Of a stretch of 64,000 nucleotides of DNA, positions 26,761 to 35,312 are shown in pieces. The notes beneath the pieces were generated by a model. That model had not been told where the DNA came from. It was given only the letters and a program-made list of their open reading frames with translations, and made no database searches. Numbering within the stretch: the stretch's first letter is position 1; each line of letters starts with the position of its first letter. Both the position numbers and the translations under genes were made by a program. Origin of the DNA: Glaciihabitans arcticus. GTDB lineage: Bacteria > Actinomycetota > Actinomycetes > Actinomycetales > Microbacteriaceae. Location: positions 1,054,001 through 1,118,000 of the forward strand of contig NZ_SISG01000001.1 in the NCBI RefSeq assembly GCF_004310685.1, given 5' to 3'.

Positions 26761-28308
26761 TCAACGGTCGCGAGTGCCGAAGTGCGCGCCGATCGCGTCG
26801 AGCTTCGCGTCGTCCGTGTACAGCCAGATGCTGCGACCGTCCCCGCAGTCGAGTCGCTGGTCGGGTTCGCCGAACGTACCCGTGATGAAGCCGCCATCGA
26901 TCGCCGGCTCGTCGCCCCGCTCGTTCACGAAGAAGAAGCGTCCGGTGTCGGCGCGCAGGTAGTCGAGGTTGGCGAGCCACCCGGCCTGGCTGCCGTCCGT
27001 CTTGAGAGGAATGAGCCGGATGCCCCGTGCCGAGGGCAGCGCGAGGCGACGAGCGTCCGAGAACGTCGCGTAGCCGATCTCGCTGCCCGCCGGCAGGGAC
27101 TCGTCGAGGCAGCGCGTCTCGTCGTTGCGGAAGCCGAAGTACCGCTCCGGATGCCCGAGGGTGCCGGGCAACCCGCTAAACAGCGCGAGCACGAGGGTGC
27201 CGACCACGCCGATCGCGAGGGCCCGCGGCGCCCAGCGCGGGGGCAACGGGAGCAGCACGAGGACGAGCGGCAGCACGAGCACGGGCCACAGGTAGAGGGT
27301 GTGGGTGATGAAGAGCACGGCGGTGCCGGCGAGCCCGCCGAGCGGCACCAGCCCGAACCAGACGGCGACCAGCAGCTCGCGCGTCTCGCCCCTGCGCCGC
27401 AGCAGCGTCACCGTCGCGACGACGGCTCCCGCGAGGACTGCGAGAGCCGCCAGGGCGGCGATCACCAGCACAACACGGGTCGGGACATCCGCCCACAGCG
27501 CCTCGACATAGGGCGGGAAGTTGGCGAGTCGGCCCGCGAAGATCTCGCCGTTGACATAGGCGAGCGGCGAGGCGCCCTGCAGCGGCGAGAGCACCAGGCG
27601 AACCAGGAAGGTGGCGACCAGTATGCCCCCCGCGAGCAGCGCCGGGCGACCCAGGCTGCGCCAGCCGCTGCGGTTCGCGTGCAGCACCAGCACCGCGGCG
27701 AAGGCCGGGAAGGCGAAGACGAGGGCGAGCGGGTTCGACGCCGCCGTAAGCACGATCGCGGCACCCAGCATCGCCCGCGCCCAGGGCGTGCGCACGAGGA
27801 ACACGGCGGGTACGGCGACGAGGAGCAGGTACATCCCGAAGTAGTAGGTCGGGGCGAGGTGGTAGGAGAAGAGCCAGGTGGTGCCGACGAGCGGCAGCGC
27901 CACAAGCGGGAGGAAGGCGAGGGATGCCCGCGCCAGCCACTCACCGCGGAACAGCAGTCGAACCACGAGGTACAAAGCCAGGAACAGCAACACATTGTTG
28001 AGAACCGCGACGAACAGGTAGTAGCGGTAGAGATCGCCGCCCGCGACGGCGAAGGCGAGCGCGCTGATCGGAAGTTCGGGAAAGACGTAGACCTGGGGCG
28101 AGAAGCTCCAGTCGAGGGGACGGCCTGCCGTGACATCCTGCAGCAGCTGGAACAGCACACCGTTGTCGCTCGACCGCAGCTCCCAGTTGGCCGGCCAGTT
28201 GGTGGCGCCCTCTCCCCCGGCGCGGAGGACGAAAACGAGCGCGGTCGTCACTCCCGCCGCGATCGCGGCGAGAGAGACGGTGACGAATCTAGGTATCGAT
28301 CCGGGCAC
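26761..28308 (-). CDS. Multi-spanning membrane protein, possibly a GT-C-type glycosyltransferase
   Basis: A 515-aa protein with one N-terminal helix, a first extracytoplasmic loop (about residues 30-85, with SSDNGVLFQLLQDVTAGRPL), then about nine further helices, and a C-terminal extracytoplasmic domain of about 130 residues containing two cysteines. This topology resembles GT-C polyprenyl-phosphate-dependent glycosyltransferases, in which an Asp in the first loop is catalytic; Asp48 would be the candidate. No family motif was recognised, so the call is tentative. The GTG at 28308 overlaps the 3' end of parE by 20 nt, which suggests coupling. No signal for substrate. Confidence 0.6.
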   Translation of the reverse strand: MPGSIPRFVTVSLAAIAAGVTTALVFVLRAGGEGATNWPANWELRSSDNGVLFQLLQDVTAGRPLDWSFSPQVYVFPELPISALAFAVAGGDLYRYYLFVAVLNNVLLFLALYLVVRLLFRGEWLARASLAFLPLVALPLVGTTWLFSYHLAPTYYFGMYLLLVAVPAVFLVRTPWARAMLGAAIVLTAASNPLALVFAFPAFAAVLVLHANRSGWRSLGRPALLAGGILVATFLVRLVLSPLQGASPLAYVNGEIFAGRLANFPPYVEALWADVPTRVVLVIAALAALAVLAGAVVATVTLLRRRGETRELLVAVWFGLVPLGGLAGTAVLFITHTLYLWPVLVLPLVLVLLPLPPRWAPRALAIGVVGTLVLALFSGLPGTLGHPERYFGFRNDETRCLDESLPAGSEIGYATFSDARRLALPSARGIRLIPLKTDGSQAGWLANLDYLRADTGRFFFVNERGDEPAIDGGFITGTFGEPDQRLDCGDGRSIWLYTDDAKLDAIGAHFGTRDR

Positions 28309-30376
28309 GGTTGAGGCCTTCGCCCGCGATGATGAACTCCTTGCGCGGAGCCACCTCGTTGCCCATCAGCAGCTCGAAGACGCGCGAGGCCTCCTCGGCC
28401 GACGCGGCGTCCTTGACCGTCACGCGGCGCAGAGTGCGGAAGCGACGGTCCATGGTGGTCTCGGAGAGCTGGTCGGCGTCCATCTCGCCGAGACCCTTAT
28501 AGCGCTGGATGGGGTCCTGGTACTTCTTGCCCGAGCGCTTGAGGCCCGCGAGCACACCGTCGAGCTCCTTCTCGGAGTACGTGTAGATGGTCTCGTTCGG
28601 CTTGCTGCCGGGGTTCATGACGATGACCCGGTGCAGCGGCGGCACAGCGGCGAACACCCGACCGGCCTCGATCATCGGGCGCATGTACCGGAAGAACAGG
28701 GTGAGCAGCAGCGTACGGATGTGCGCGCCGTCGACGTCGGCGTCGCTCATGATGATGACCTTGCCGTAGCGGGCCTGCTCGATGTCGAAGCTGCGACCGG
28801 AGCCGGCTCCGATCACCTGGATGATGCTCGCGCACTCCGCGTTGGAGAGCATGTCGGAGACCGAGGCCTTCTGCACGTTGAGGATCTTGCCGCGGATCGG
28901 CAACAGCGCCTGGTATTCGGAGTCGCGCGCAAGTTTCGCGGTGCCGAGGGCCGAGTCGCCCTCGACGATCATCAGCTCGCTGTTGGCCACGTCGTTGGAG
29001 CGGCAGTCGACGAGCTTGGCGGGCAGTGACGAGCTCTCGAGCGCGTTCTTGCGGCGCTGCGTCTCCTTGTGGGCGCGGGCCGAGATGCGTGACTTCATCT
29101 CGGAGACGATCTTGTCGAGCACGAGCGAGCTCTGCGCCTTATCGTCGCGCTTGCTCGACGAGAAGCGCGCGGCCATCTCCTTGGCGATCACCGTCGCGAC
29201 GATATTGCGCACCGCGGGCGTTCCGAGGATCTCCTTGGTTTGCCCCTCGAACTGCGGCTCGGGGAGGCGCACCGTGAGCACGGCTGTGAGCCCGGCGAGG
29301 ATGTCGTCCTTTTCGAGCTTGTCGTTGCCGACCTTGAGGCGGCGCGCGTTCAGTTCGACCTGGGCGCGCAGGAACTTCATCAGGCCTGCTTCGAAGCCGG
29401 CCTGGTGGGTGCCGCCCTTGGGCGTCGAGATGATGTTGACGAAGCTGCGGAACGTCGTGTCGTAGCCGGTGCCCCAGCGCAGCGCGATGTCGACCTCGCA
29501 GTCGCGGGTGAGTTCGGTCGGAACCATCGCGCCGGTCGGCTGCAGCACGGGCACGGTCTCCGTGAAGGTTCCCGAGCCCTGCATACGCCAGGTGTCGGTG
29601 AGTGGGGCGTCGGTCGACAGGAAGTCGGCGAACTCGCTGATGCCGCCCGCGAAGCGGAACGACTCGACGGTCGTCTCCTCCCCGCGCGCGTCGGTGATGT
29701 CGATACCGAGGCCGGGAACGAGGAACGCCGTCTGGCGTGCCCGGGAGAAGAGCTCCTCGGTCTGGAAGGTCGCGCCCTTGGTGAAGATCTGCGGGTCCGC
29801 CCAATAGCGGATACGGGTGCCGGTCACACCCTTGGCGACCTTGCCGACGATGCGCAGTTCACTGTTCGAGACGAACGGCGTGAACGGTGACGCGGGGTTC
29901 GGGCCATCGGTGTCGGCGAAGATGCCCGGCTCGCCGCGGTGGAACGACATCGCCCAGGTCTTGCCGTCGCGGTCGACCTCCACGTCGAGTCGCTCGGAGA
30001 GCGCGTTCACCACCGAGGCGCCGACGCCGTGCAATCCGCCCGAGGCCGCATAGGAGCCGCCGCCGAACTTGCCGCCGGCGTGCAGCTTGGTGAAGACGAC
30101 CTCCACACCGCTGAGGCCGGTCTTCGGCTCGATGTCGACGGGGATGCCGCGAGCCTTGTCGCGCACCGTGACCGAGCCGTCGGGATGCAGTTCGACGGCG
30201 ATCTCGTCACCGCTGCCGCCGAGTGCCTCGTCCACCGAGTTGTCGATGATCTCCCACAGGCAGTGCATGAGGCCGCGCGAATCGGTCGATCCGATGTACA
30301 TGCCGGGGCGCTTGCGAACCGCCTCGAGACCCTCGAGAACGGAGAGGTGTCGGGCTGAATAATCTGAGCTCGCCAC
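28289..30376 (-). CDS. parE: DNA topoisomerase IV subunit B (GyrB/ParE family)
   Basis: A 695-aa ATPase subunit of a type IIA topoisomerase. The GHKL ATP site has EIIDNSVDEALGG and GGLHGVGASVVNALSE. The TOPRIM domain has VEGDSALGTAKLARD and MSDADVDGAHIRTLLLT. The C-terminus has the conserved QRYKGLGEMDADQL. The GTG at 30376 has AGGAG 8 nt upstream and begins just before HLSVLEGLEAVRKRPGMYIGS; earlier in-frame codons do not resemble the family. It should partner ParC encoded at 17.8 kb. Quinolone and novobiocin target regions look intact. Confidence 0.9.
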   Translation of the reverse strand: MASSDYSARHLSVLEGLEAVRKRPGMYIGSTDSRGLMHCLWEIIDNSVDEALGGSGDEIAVELHPDGSVTVRDKARGIPVDIEPKTGLSGVEVVFTKLHAGGKFGGGSYAASGGLHGVGASVVNALSERLDVEVDRDGKTWAMSFHRGEPGIFADTDGPNPASPFTPFVSNSELRIVGKVAKGVTGTRIRYWADPQIFTKGATFQTEELFSRARQTAFLVPGLGIDITDARGEETTVESFRFAGGISEFADFLSTDAPLTDTWRMQGSGTFTETVPVLQPTGAMVPTELTRDCEVDIALRWGTGYDTTFRSFVNIISTPKGGTHQAGFEAGLMKFLRAQVELNARRLKVGNDKLEKDDILAGLTAVLTVRLPEPQFEGQTKEILGTPAVRNIVATVIAKEMAARFSSSKRDDKAQSSLVLDKIVSEMKSRISARAHKETQRRKNALESSSLPAKLVDCRSNDVANSELMIVEGDSALGTAKLARDSEYQALLPIRGKILNVQKASVSDMLSNAECASIIQVIGAGSGRSFDIEQARYGKVIIMSDADVDGAHIRTLLLTLFFRYMRPMIEAGRVFAAVPPLHRVIVMNPGSKPNETIYTYSEKELDGVLAGLKRSGKKYQDPIQRYKGLGEMDADQLSETTMDRRFRTLRRVTVKDAASAEEASRVFELLMGNEVAPRKEFIIAGEGLNRARIDT

Positions 30377-30413
30377 TGCGGTCTCCTGGTGTGTTGTTCG
30401 GGTCGGACAATCC

Positions 30414-30419
30414 AGCCTA
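30414..30419 (-). promoter_or_regulatory. Candidate -10 element of parE promoter
   Basis: TAGGCT on the minus strand lies 37 nt upstream of the parE GTG. That leaves room for a short leader containing the AGGAG ribosome-binding site. No good -35 is visible. Confidence 0.35.
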
Positions 30420-30576
30420 CCCAGAGCGTGGGACGGCGACCGGATCCGACACCCCTGCCGGATTGGTTCTCGCTGGCACATACGCGTTCAGCGAAATCAC
30501 CGCCGAATGTCGCATGTCTGTAACAGCATCGTGCTTGTATAGGTACAGCAAGCCACTAAGCCCGAAGGAGCACACC

Positions 30577-30825
30577 ATGTCTCAGATCGACGCGAACAAC
30601 ATCGTCACCGAGAACGCAGCAGCAACCGCTGATGACAGCTCCGACTTCAGCCTCACCGCTTTCGACCGCTGCGACAGCTGCGGCGCGCAGGCCTATGTCC
30701 GCGTGACGATGGCCTCGGGCGAACTCTACTTCTGCGCCCACCACGGCGCCAAGTTCAAGGAGAAGCTGTCCGCGACGGCTCTCGCCTGGCACGACGAGTC
30801 GAGCAAGCTGCTCGAAAACGCCTGA
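30577..30825 (+). CDS. DUF7455-type small zinc-finger-like protein
   Basis: An 82-aa protein. After a disordered acidic N-terminus (about 28 residues), the domain reads LTAFDRCDSCGAQAYVRV...GELYFCAHHGAKF. This is a CxxC plus CAHH arrangement that probably binds zinc. It belongs to a small family widespread in actinobacteria. The ATG at 30577 has GAAGGAG upstream; the frame opens earlier but that part lacks family features. It is divergent from parE and followed by a tandem repeat and a strong terminator. Function is unknown. Confidence 0.85.
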   Translation: MSQIDANNIVTENAAATADDSSDFSLTAFDRCDSCGAQAYVRVTMASGELYFCAHHGAKFKEKLSATALAWHDESSKLLENA

Positions 30826-30879
30826 TCTTATTTAAGGCCTAAAGCAAGAACGTTTGATTTAGGGCCTACAGCAAGAACG
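30826..30879 (+). repeat. 27-bp tandem repeat, two copies
   Basis: Two 27-bp units (30826-30852 and 30853-30879) match at 23 of 27 positions and both end in AGCAAGAACG. The AAGAACG of the second unit forms the left end of the following terminator stem, so the first unit looks like a duplicated half-terminator. Confidence 0.7.
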
Positions 30880-30904
30880 CCCCGGGTTTTCTCGGGGCGT
30901 TCTT
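30873..30904. terminator. Bidirectional Rho-independent terminator
   Basis: AAGAACGCCCCG and its exact complement form a 12-bp stem with an 8-nt T-rich loop. It sits between the convergent DUF7455 gene and the GMC oxidoreductase gene. The U-tract is weak on both sides (CGTTTA on the plus strand). Confidence 0.8.
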
Positions 30905-30907
30905 CGT

Positions 30908-32452
30908 TTAACCCCCAAGGATCAGGTCTACGGCCTTCTCGCCGATGACGAGCGACGGGGCGTGGGTGTGGCCACGGATGATGCTCGGCATCACTGAGGC
31001 GTCGGCAACGCGAAGTCCGTCGACGCCACGTACGCGCAGCTGCTCATCCACTACCGAGCCGGAGTCGGTCCCCATGCGCGCCGTGCCGACCGGGTGGTAC
31101 AGCGTGTGTGCGTGCTTCTCGAGCGCGACTACCGCCCGCTCCTCGCGGGAGAGCGTCTCGGCGCCGAGCGGGCGCACGTACCCTTTGCCCACTACTTCGG
31201 CGAGGGCGGGCTGGGCGAGGATCTCGTCGCACAGCGCGATACCGGCGAGGAGGGTCGCCCGGTCCTCACCGCCGGAATCGGTCAGGTAGCCCGGGTCGAT
31301 GACCGCCTTCTCCAGCGGGTCGGTCGAGCGAAGCCGGATCGTGCCGCGACTCTTCGGCTGCAGCAGGATCGCTCCGATCGTGAGGCCGTGCGCGGGGTGC
31401 TCGACGAGTCCCTCGTCGACGAACGCGACGGGCGCGAAGATAATCTCCACATCGGGCAGCTCGAGCTCTTCTCGAGTGCGCACAAAGCCGTAGGCCTCGG
31501 CGACGTTGGAGGACAGCATCCCGCGCCGCCTCGTCAGGTAGCCGACCACGGAGCCCGCAGACTGCGCGGTGAACAGGGTGTCGCCCGCGGTCGGCACGAT
31601 CAGGCCGGAGAGCAGGTGGTCGCTGAGGTTGCTGCCCACCTCGGCTGAGTCGACGAGCACCGCGATGCCGTGGCGCTGCAGCTCCTCTGCCGGACCGATG
31701 CCGGACAGCATCAACAGCTGTGGGGTGTTCACGGCACCTCCACTCACCACCACCTCGCGCCTGGTCGTGGCGGTCCGGGTCGATCCCCCGTGCAGGTATT
31801 CGACGCCGACCGCGCGGGTGCCCTCGAACAGCACGCGCGTGACGTGCGCGCCGGTCGTCACCGTGAGATTCGCGCGACGTCGAGCGGGCTTCAGGTAGGC
31901 GTCGGCGGCGCTGAACCGGGCACCCGACCGTTGGTTGACCAGGGTCTCGCTGAACCCCTCGGCGTTGTCGAGGTTCGGGGTGACGACGGCGTAGCCGGCC
32001 TCTCGCACCGCCGACAGGAAGCGCGCCGTGTGCGACCTCGGGCTTCGCTGCCGCTCGACACGCATTGTGCGCTCCACCCGATCGAAGTACGGCAGCAGCG
32101 CCCGCCACGACCAGCTCTCCCCCGCCGTGCGCGCCCATCCGTCGTAGTCCGCGGCGAAACCGCGCACCCACATCATGGCGTTGAGCGACGAGGAGCCGCC
32201 GAGCATCCGCCCGCGTGGCCAGTAGATCGATCGTCCGCCCAGGGTCGTCTGGGGTTCGGTGTCATAGTTCCAGTCGAGCGTGGTACGGAACAGCTTCGAA
32301 AAGGCCGCTGGAATGTGCACCTCGGTCTTCGTATCGGCGTCCCCCGCTTCGAGCAGCAGCACGGATGCGTCTCCTCCCGCGCTCAGGCCGGCGGCGACGG
32401 CTGCTCCCGCCGAACCCGCGCCGACCACGATGTAGTCGAAGGCGGCGCTCAT
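30908..32452 (-). CDS. GMC family FAD-dependent oxidoreductase (choline dehydrogenase-like)
   Basis: A 514-aa flavoprotein oxidising primary alcohols. The FAD Rossmann motif DYIVVGAGSAGAAVAAGLS opens the protein, followed by LLLEAGD. GMC signature 1 is near GGSSSLNAMMWVRG and signature 2 near SGGAVNTPQLLMLSGIGP. The active-site His lies in TLYHPVGTARMG, and a second near GHTHAPSLVIGEKA. It overlaps the upstream acyl-CoA ligase gene by 4 nt. Coupling of an alcohol oxidase with a CoA ligase suggests a catabolic sequence alcohol to aldehyde (to acid) to acyl-CoA, although an aldehyde dehydrogenase is not seen here. Confidence 0.92.
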   Translation of the reverse strand: MSAAFDYIVVGAGSAGAAVAAGLSAGGDASVLLLEAGDADTKTEVHIPAAFSKLFRTTLDWNYDTEPQTTLGGRSIYWPRGRMLGGSSSLNAMMWVRGFAADYDGWARTAGESWSWRALLPYFDRVERTMRVERQRSPRSHTARFLSAVREAGYAVVTPNLDNAEGFSETLVNQRSGARFSAADAYLKPARRRANLTVTTGAHVTRVLFEGTRAVGVEYLHGGSTRTATTRREVVVSGGAVNTPQLLMLSGIGPAEELQRHGIAVLVDSAEVGSNLSDHLLSGLIVPTAGDTLFTAQSAGSVVGYLTRRRGMLSSNVAEAYGFVRTREELELPDVEIIFAPVAFVDEGLVEHPAHGLTIGAILLQPKSRGTIRLRSTDPLEKAVIDPGYLTDSGGEDRATLLAGIALCDEILAQPALAEVVGKGYVRPLGAETLSREERAVVALEKHAHTLYHPVGTARMGTDSGSVVDEQLRVRGVDGLRVADASVMPSIIRGHTHAPSLVIGEKAVDLILGG

Positions 32453-34035
32453 GCGGGAGTGCCGGCCCGCAGGTCCTTGCGCAGGATCTTGCCCGAGGCA
32501 GACTTGGGGATCGCGTCGATGAACTCGACCTGCCGCACCTTCTTGTACGGGGCCACTCGCTCCTCGACGAACGCCATCACCGCGTCGGCGCCGAGATCCG
32601 CACCCGCCTGGAGCACAACAAACGCTTTCGGCACCTCTTCACCGTCGGCGTCGTGCGCCCCGACGACCGCGGCATCCGCGATCAACGGGTGGGTGAGGAG
32701 CAGCGCCTCGAGCTCGGCCGGAGCGACCTGATAGCCCTTGTACTTGATGAGCTCTTTCAGCCGGTCGACGACGGTGACGAAGCCTTCTGCGGAAACCGTG
32801 GCAATGTCTCCCGTGTGCAGGAAGCCGTCGTCGTCGAGCGTCGCGCGGGTTGCCTCGTCGTTGCCGAGGTAGCCGCGCATGATGTTCGGCCCACGGCAGA
32901 GCAGCTCGCCCGCCTCGCTCACTCCGTGCGCGGGAACATCGATGTCCTCGCCGGTCGCCGGGTCGATGAGGCGGCACTCGATGTTCGGCAGCGTGATGCC
33001 CACCGAGCTGAGCGGAATATCATCCCGGTCGATCGGGATCGCGTGCGACACCGGGCTCATCTCGCTCATGCCGTAGCCCTGTCGCACCACGCAGTCGAGC
33101 CGAGACGCCACCGCTGCTCCGAGCGCTCCGTCGAGAGGAGCAGCGCCGGAGAAGACGACGTTCAGGCTCGATAGGTCGTAGTCGTCGACGAGCGGGTGCT
33201 TCGCGAGCGCCACCGCGATCGGTGGGGCGATGAAGACGAAGGTGATGCGGTGATCCTGGATGATGCGCAGGAACTCGGGCAGGTCAAAACGCGGCATCGT
33301 CACGAGCGCGGCACGGGTCGACAGCGCGAGATTGAGCAGCACGGTCATCCCGTAGATGTGAAAGAACGGCAGCACGGCAAGAACCCGGTCATCGGCCCCG
33401 ATGGTGATGAGCGGCTGCGACTGGGCCACGTTGGCGACGAGGTTGCGATGGGTCAGGATGACGCCCTTCGGCCGCGCTGTCGTGCCCGACGAGTACGGCA
33501 GCACCGCCACCGTCTCAGCGGCATCGAACGTGACGTTCGGGTCCGGGTTACCCGCGCCCAGCAGGTCACGCAGGGACTGGTACCCCTCCGCCCCGTCGAG
33601 CACAACGATGTCATCGGATCCCAAGCCGACCGCGGAAGCCGCCTCGAACGCCTGCGGAAGGAGCGGCGAGACCGTGAACAATAGCTTCGCTCCGGAGTCG
33701 CGCAGTTGTGACGCCACATCGTCGGCGGTGTACAACGCGTTCACAGTCGTCGCTGTCGCGCCTGCGCGCAGGATGCCGTGGAAGACGGCAGCGAACGCCG
33801 GGGTGTTCGGGGCGTGCAGCGCGACCACGTCGCCGAGTCCGATGCCGCGGGCCGCCAGGGCACCCGCGACGGCGTGGATCTGCCCGATCAGTTGGCCGTA
33901 GCTGGTCTCGGCGCCACTCCCACCGTCGACGAGCGCGACCCGGTCGAGATCATGCCCCTCGATCGACCCGAACAGGAAGTCGAAGACGCTGAGCTCGGGA
34001 ATCGCAACGGACGGAAGGGGGCTGGTGAATACCAC
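32449..34035 (-). CDS. AMP-dependent acyl-CoA synthetase (4-coumarate-CoA ligase-like)
   Basis: A 528-aa adenylate-forming ligase that activates a carboxylic acid with ATP and transfers it to CoA. The P-loop-like motif is PYSSGTTARPKGVILTHRN, followed by QGYGMSEMSPV (A5), DGFLHTGDIA (A7), VDRLKELIKYKGYQVAP (A8) and the catalytic Lys in KSASGKILRKDLR (A10). These match 4CL-like enzymes. The GTG at 34035 has AAGGAGAT 6 nt upstream. It forms an operon with the GMC oxidoreductase. The acid may be aromatic or medium-chain; specificity is not readable. Confidence 0.92.
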   Translation of the reverse strand: MVFTSPLPSVAIPELSVFDFLFGSIEGHDLDRVALVDGGSGAETSYGQLIGQIHAVAGALAARGIGLGDVVALHAPNTPAFAAVFHGILRAGATATTVNALYTADDVASQLRDSGAKLLFTVSPLLPQAFEAASAVGLGSDDIVVLDGAEGYQSLRDLLGAGNPDPNVTFDAAETVAVLPYSSGTTARPKGVILTHRNLVANVAQSQPLITIGADDRVLAVLPFFHIYGMTVLLNLALSTRAALVTMPRFDLPEFLRIIQDHRITFVFIAPPIAVALAKHPLVDDYDLSSLNVVFSGAAPLDGALGAAVASRLDCVVRQGYGMSEMSPVSHAIPIDRDDIPLSSVGITLPNIECRLIDPATGEDIDVPAHGVSEAGELLCRGPNIMRGYLGNDEATRATLDDDGFLHTGDIATVSAEGFVTVVDRLKELIKYKGYQVAPAELEALLLTHPLIADAAVVGAHDADGEEVPKAFVVLQAGADLGADAVMAFVEERVAPYKKVRQVEFIDAIPKSASGKILRKDLRAGTPA

Positions 34036-34094
34036 GGGCTATCTCCTTTGATAACTGATGGACGCTGGTAACGAACGAGTGCACAGCGTACGTC

Positions 34095-34526
34095 TCAGCC
34101 CTGAAGACAGAATTCGTTTCCCTCAGGATCACGCATCTGGTAGTACCGCTCAGGCCAGGGACCCCACTCCTGTTCGACGAGCCGCACAACGCTCGCGCCG
34201 AGCCCGACGATGCGATCCTTCTCCGCCTCGAACTCCTCTGTGGTCGGCTTGCGGCCGGCAACGGCGTTGATGTCGAAGTGGATGCGGTTGCGCCCCACCT
34301 TCGGTCCGTCGGCGTGGTGGAAGAACAGTCGCGGTCCCCTACCCTCCGGATCCTCGGCGAGCCCGCGTGAGAGCAGGTCCTCCTCGGTGAGCCCGTTGGC
34401 GAGCAGGTGCTCCTTGAGAGCGCCGTCGAAGGTCGCTCGCGGGTACCCGAAGACGTCTGACCAGAAGGCGGACAGGGCAACGGGGTCGTCGGCGTAAAAC
34501 GTGAAGTTTCCCAATGCAACAGCCAT
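34095..34526 (-). CDS. VOC family (glyoxalase-like) protein
   Basis: A 143-aa protein with two beta-alpha-beta-beta-beta units. The first is LGNFTFYADDPVALSAFWSDVFG, and the second runs through RIHFDINA to MRDPEGNEFCL, the C-terminal VOC signature with a metal-ligand Glu. This group includes uncharacterised glyoxalase/bleomycin-resistance homologues. The ATG at 34526 has a -10 element 6 nt upstream and no Shine-Dalgarno sequence. It stands alone between the ligase operon and gatD. Substrate is unknown. Confidence 0.88.
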   Translation of the reverse strand: MAVALGNFTFYADDPVALSAFWSDVFGYPRATFDGALKEHLLANGLTEEDLLSRGLAEDPEGRGPRLFFHHADGPKVGRNRIHFDINAVAGRKPTTEEFEAEKDRIVGLGASVVRLVEQEWGPWPERYYQMRDPEGNEFCLQG

Positions 34527-34532
34527 AGAGGC

Positions 34533-34538
34533 AGGCTA
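34533..34538 (-). promoter_or_regulatory. -10 element of leaderless VOC gene promoter
   Basis: TAGCCT on the minus strand ends 6 nt before the ATG at 34526. Confidence 0.5.
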
Positions 34539-34565
34539 CGACGGGCGTACGACGCGAGTAAAGCC

Positions 34566-35312
34566 CTACTGCACCCGCTCGAATGGATGCCAGCGACGAC
34601 CATCCCGGAAGTCGGCGAGCCGCGCGTCGTAGGCAGCGATGGCGAGATCCTCGTGCGCGAGCACCGGCTCGGTATCCGGATCCAGGCGCGCGAGCAGTCC
34701 GCGGGTGAGGTGCGGATTGACCACGAGCAGCGGCCCGATGAGCGAGGTGCCGATGAAATTGTTCACCCGGACACCCTCGACCGCCGTCGACGTGTTGCGG
34801 CCGATACCGCGCTCGGCAACGAGGAAGCCGGGCAGGTTCACGCCGCCCGACACCATCGAGAACTGCGACTTGTAGCCGAGCACGGGGTGTGCGCCCGCCT
34901 CCGGCACCCCTCCCAGCACCTTGCCGTTGTAGCGGCCGAACATGCGCACGGTCGACTCGAGGTCGAAGATGCCGACGCCCGCCTCGTCGTAATCCATGTC
35001 CTTGTTGCTGATGCGGGTGCCCAGCACCTCGAGCGCGTTGTGGGTGAAGAGGAAGGAGGTGCCCGCACCGATGAGCTCCTCGATGCGCTCACGGTGTGGC
35101 AGCAGTCGCCTGACCGCCTTGAGTTGTCCCTGCTCGGTCATTGCGCCCAGGTAGACGAGGTCGACCTTGCCTGCGACGAAGGCCGGGGTGTCGGTAAGGC
35201 CCGTGCGCACGATGCGGGCGTCGGGCCGGCACTGCGCGAGGTAGTCGATGTTGGCGAGATCGCCGTGCAGGTTTGCGATCTCCGGGAACAGCACCTCGAT
35301 GGTCAGCGTCAC
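34566..35312 (-). CDS. gatD: GatD-like class I glutamine amidotransferase homologue lacking catalytic Cys and His
   Basis: A 248-aa homologue of GatD, the glutaminase subunit of lipid II isoglutaminyl synthase, which feeds ammonia to MurT for amidation of D-Glu in lipid II. The fold landmarks are present (LFPEIANLHGDLANIDYL at the start and VYLGAMTEQGQ). However, the nucleophile elbow, normally V-C-G/A-G-Y-Q-L-L-G, reads TH-N-A-L-E-V-L-G, placing His91 where the Cys belongs. The usual G-T-Y-x-H-G-P reads GTSLIGP, placing Ile192 where the catalytic His belongs. Glutaminase activity is therefore not expected. It overlaps murT by 4 nt, so the complex is probably retained with another role. Length matches active GatD. 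Confidence 0.85.
   Translation of the reverse strand: MTLTIEVLFPEIANLHGDLANIDYLAQCRPDARIVRTGLTDTPAFVAGKVDLVYLGAMTEQGQLKAVRRLLPHRERIEELIGAGTSFLFTHNALEVLGTRISNKDMDYDEAGVGIFDLESTVRMFGRYNGKVLGGVPEAGAHPVLGYKSQFSMVSGGVNLPGFLVAERGIGRNTSTAVEGVRVNNFIGTSLIGPLLVVNPHLTRGLLARLDPDTEPVLAHEDLAIAAYDARLADFRDGRRWHPFERVQ

Noticed and set aside
30826-30879. Possible CRISPR array
   Set aside because: Only two adjacent units with no spacer between them and no cas genes in the window.
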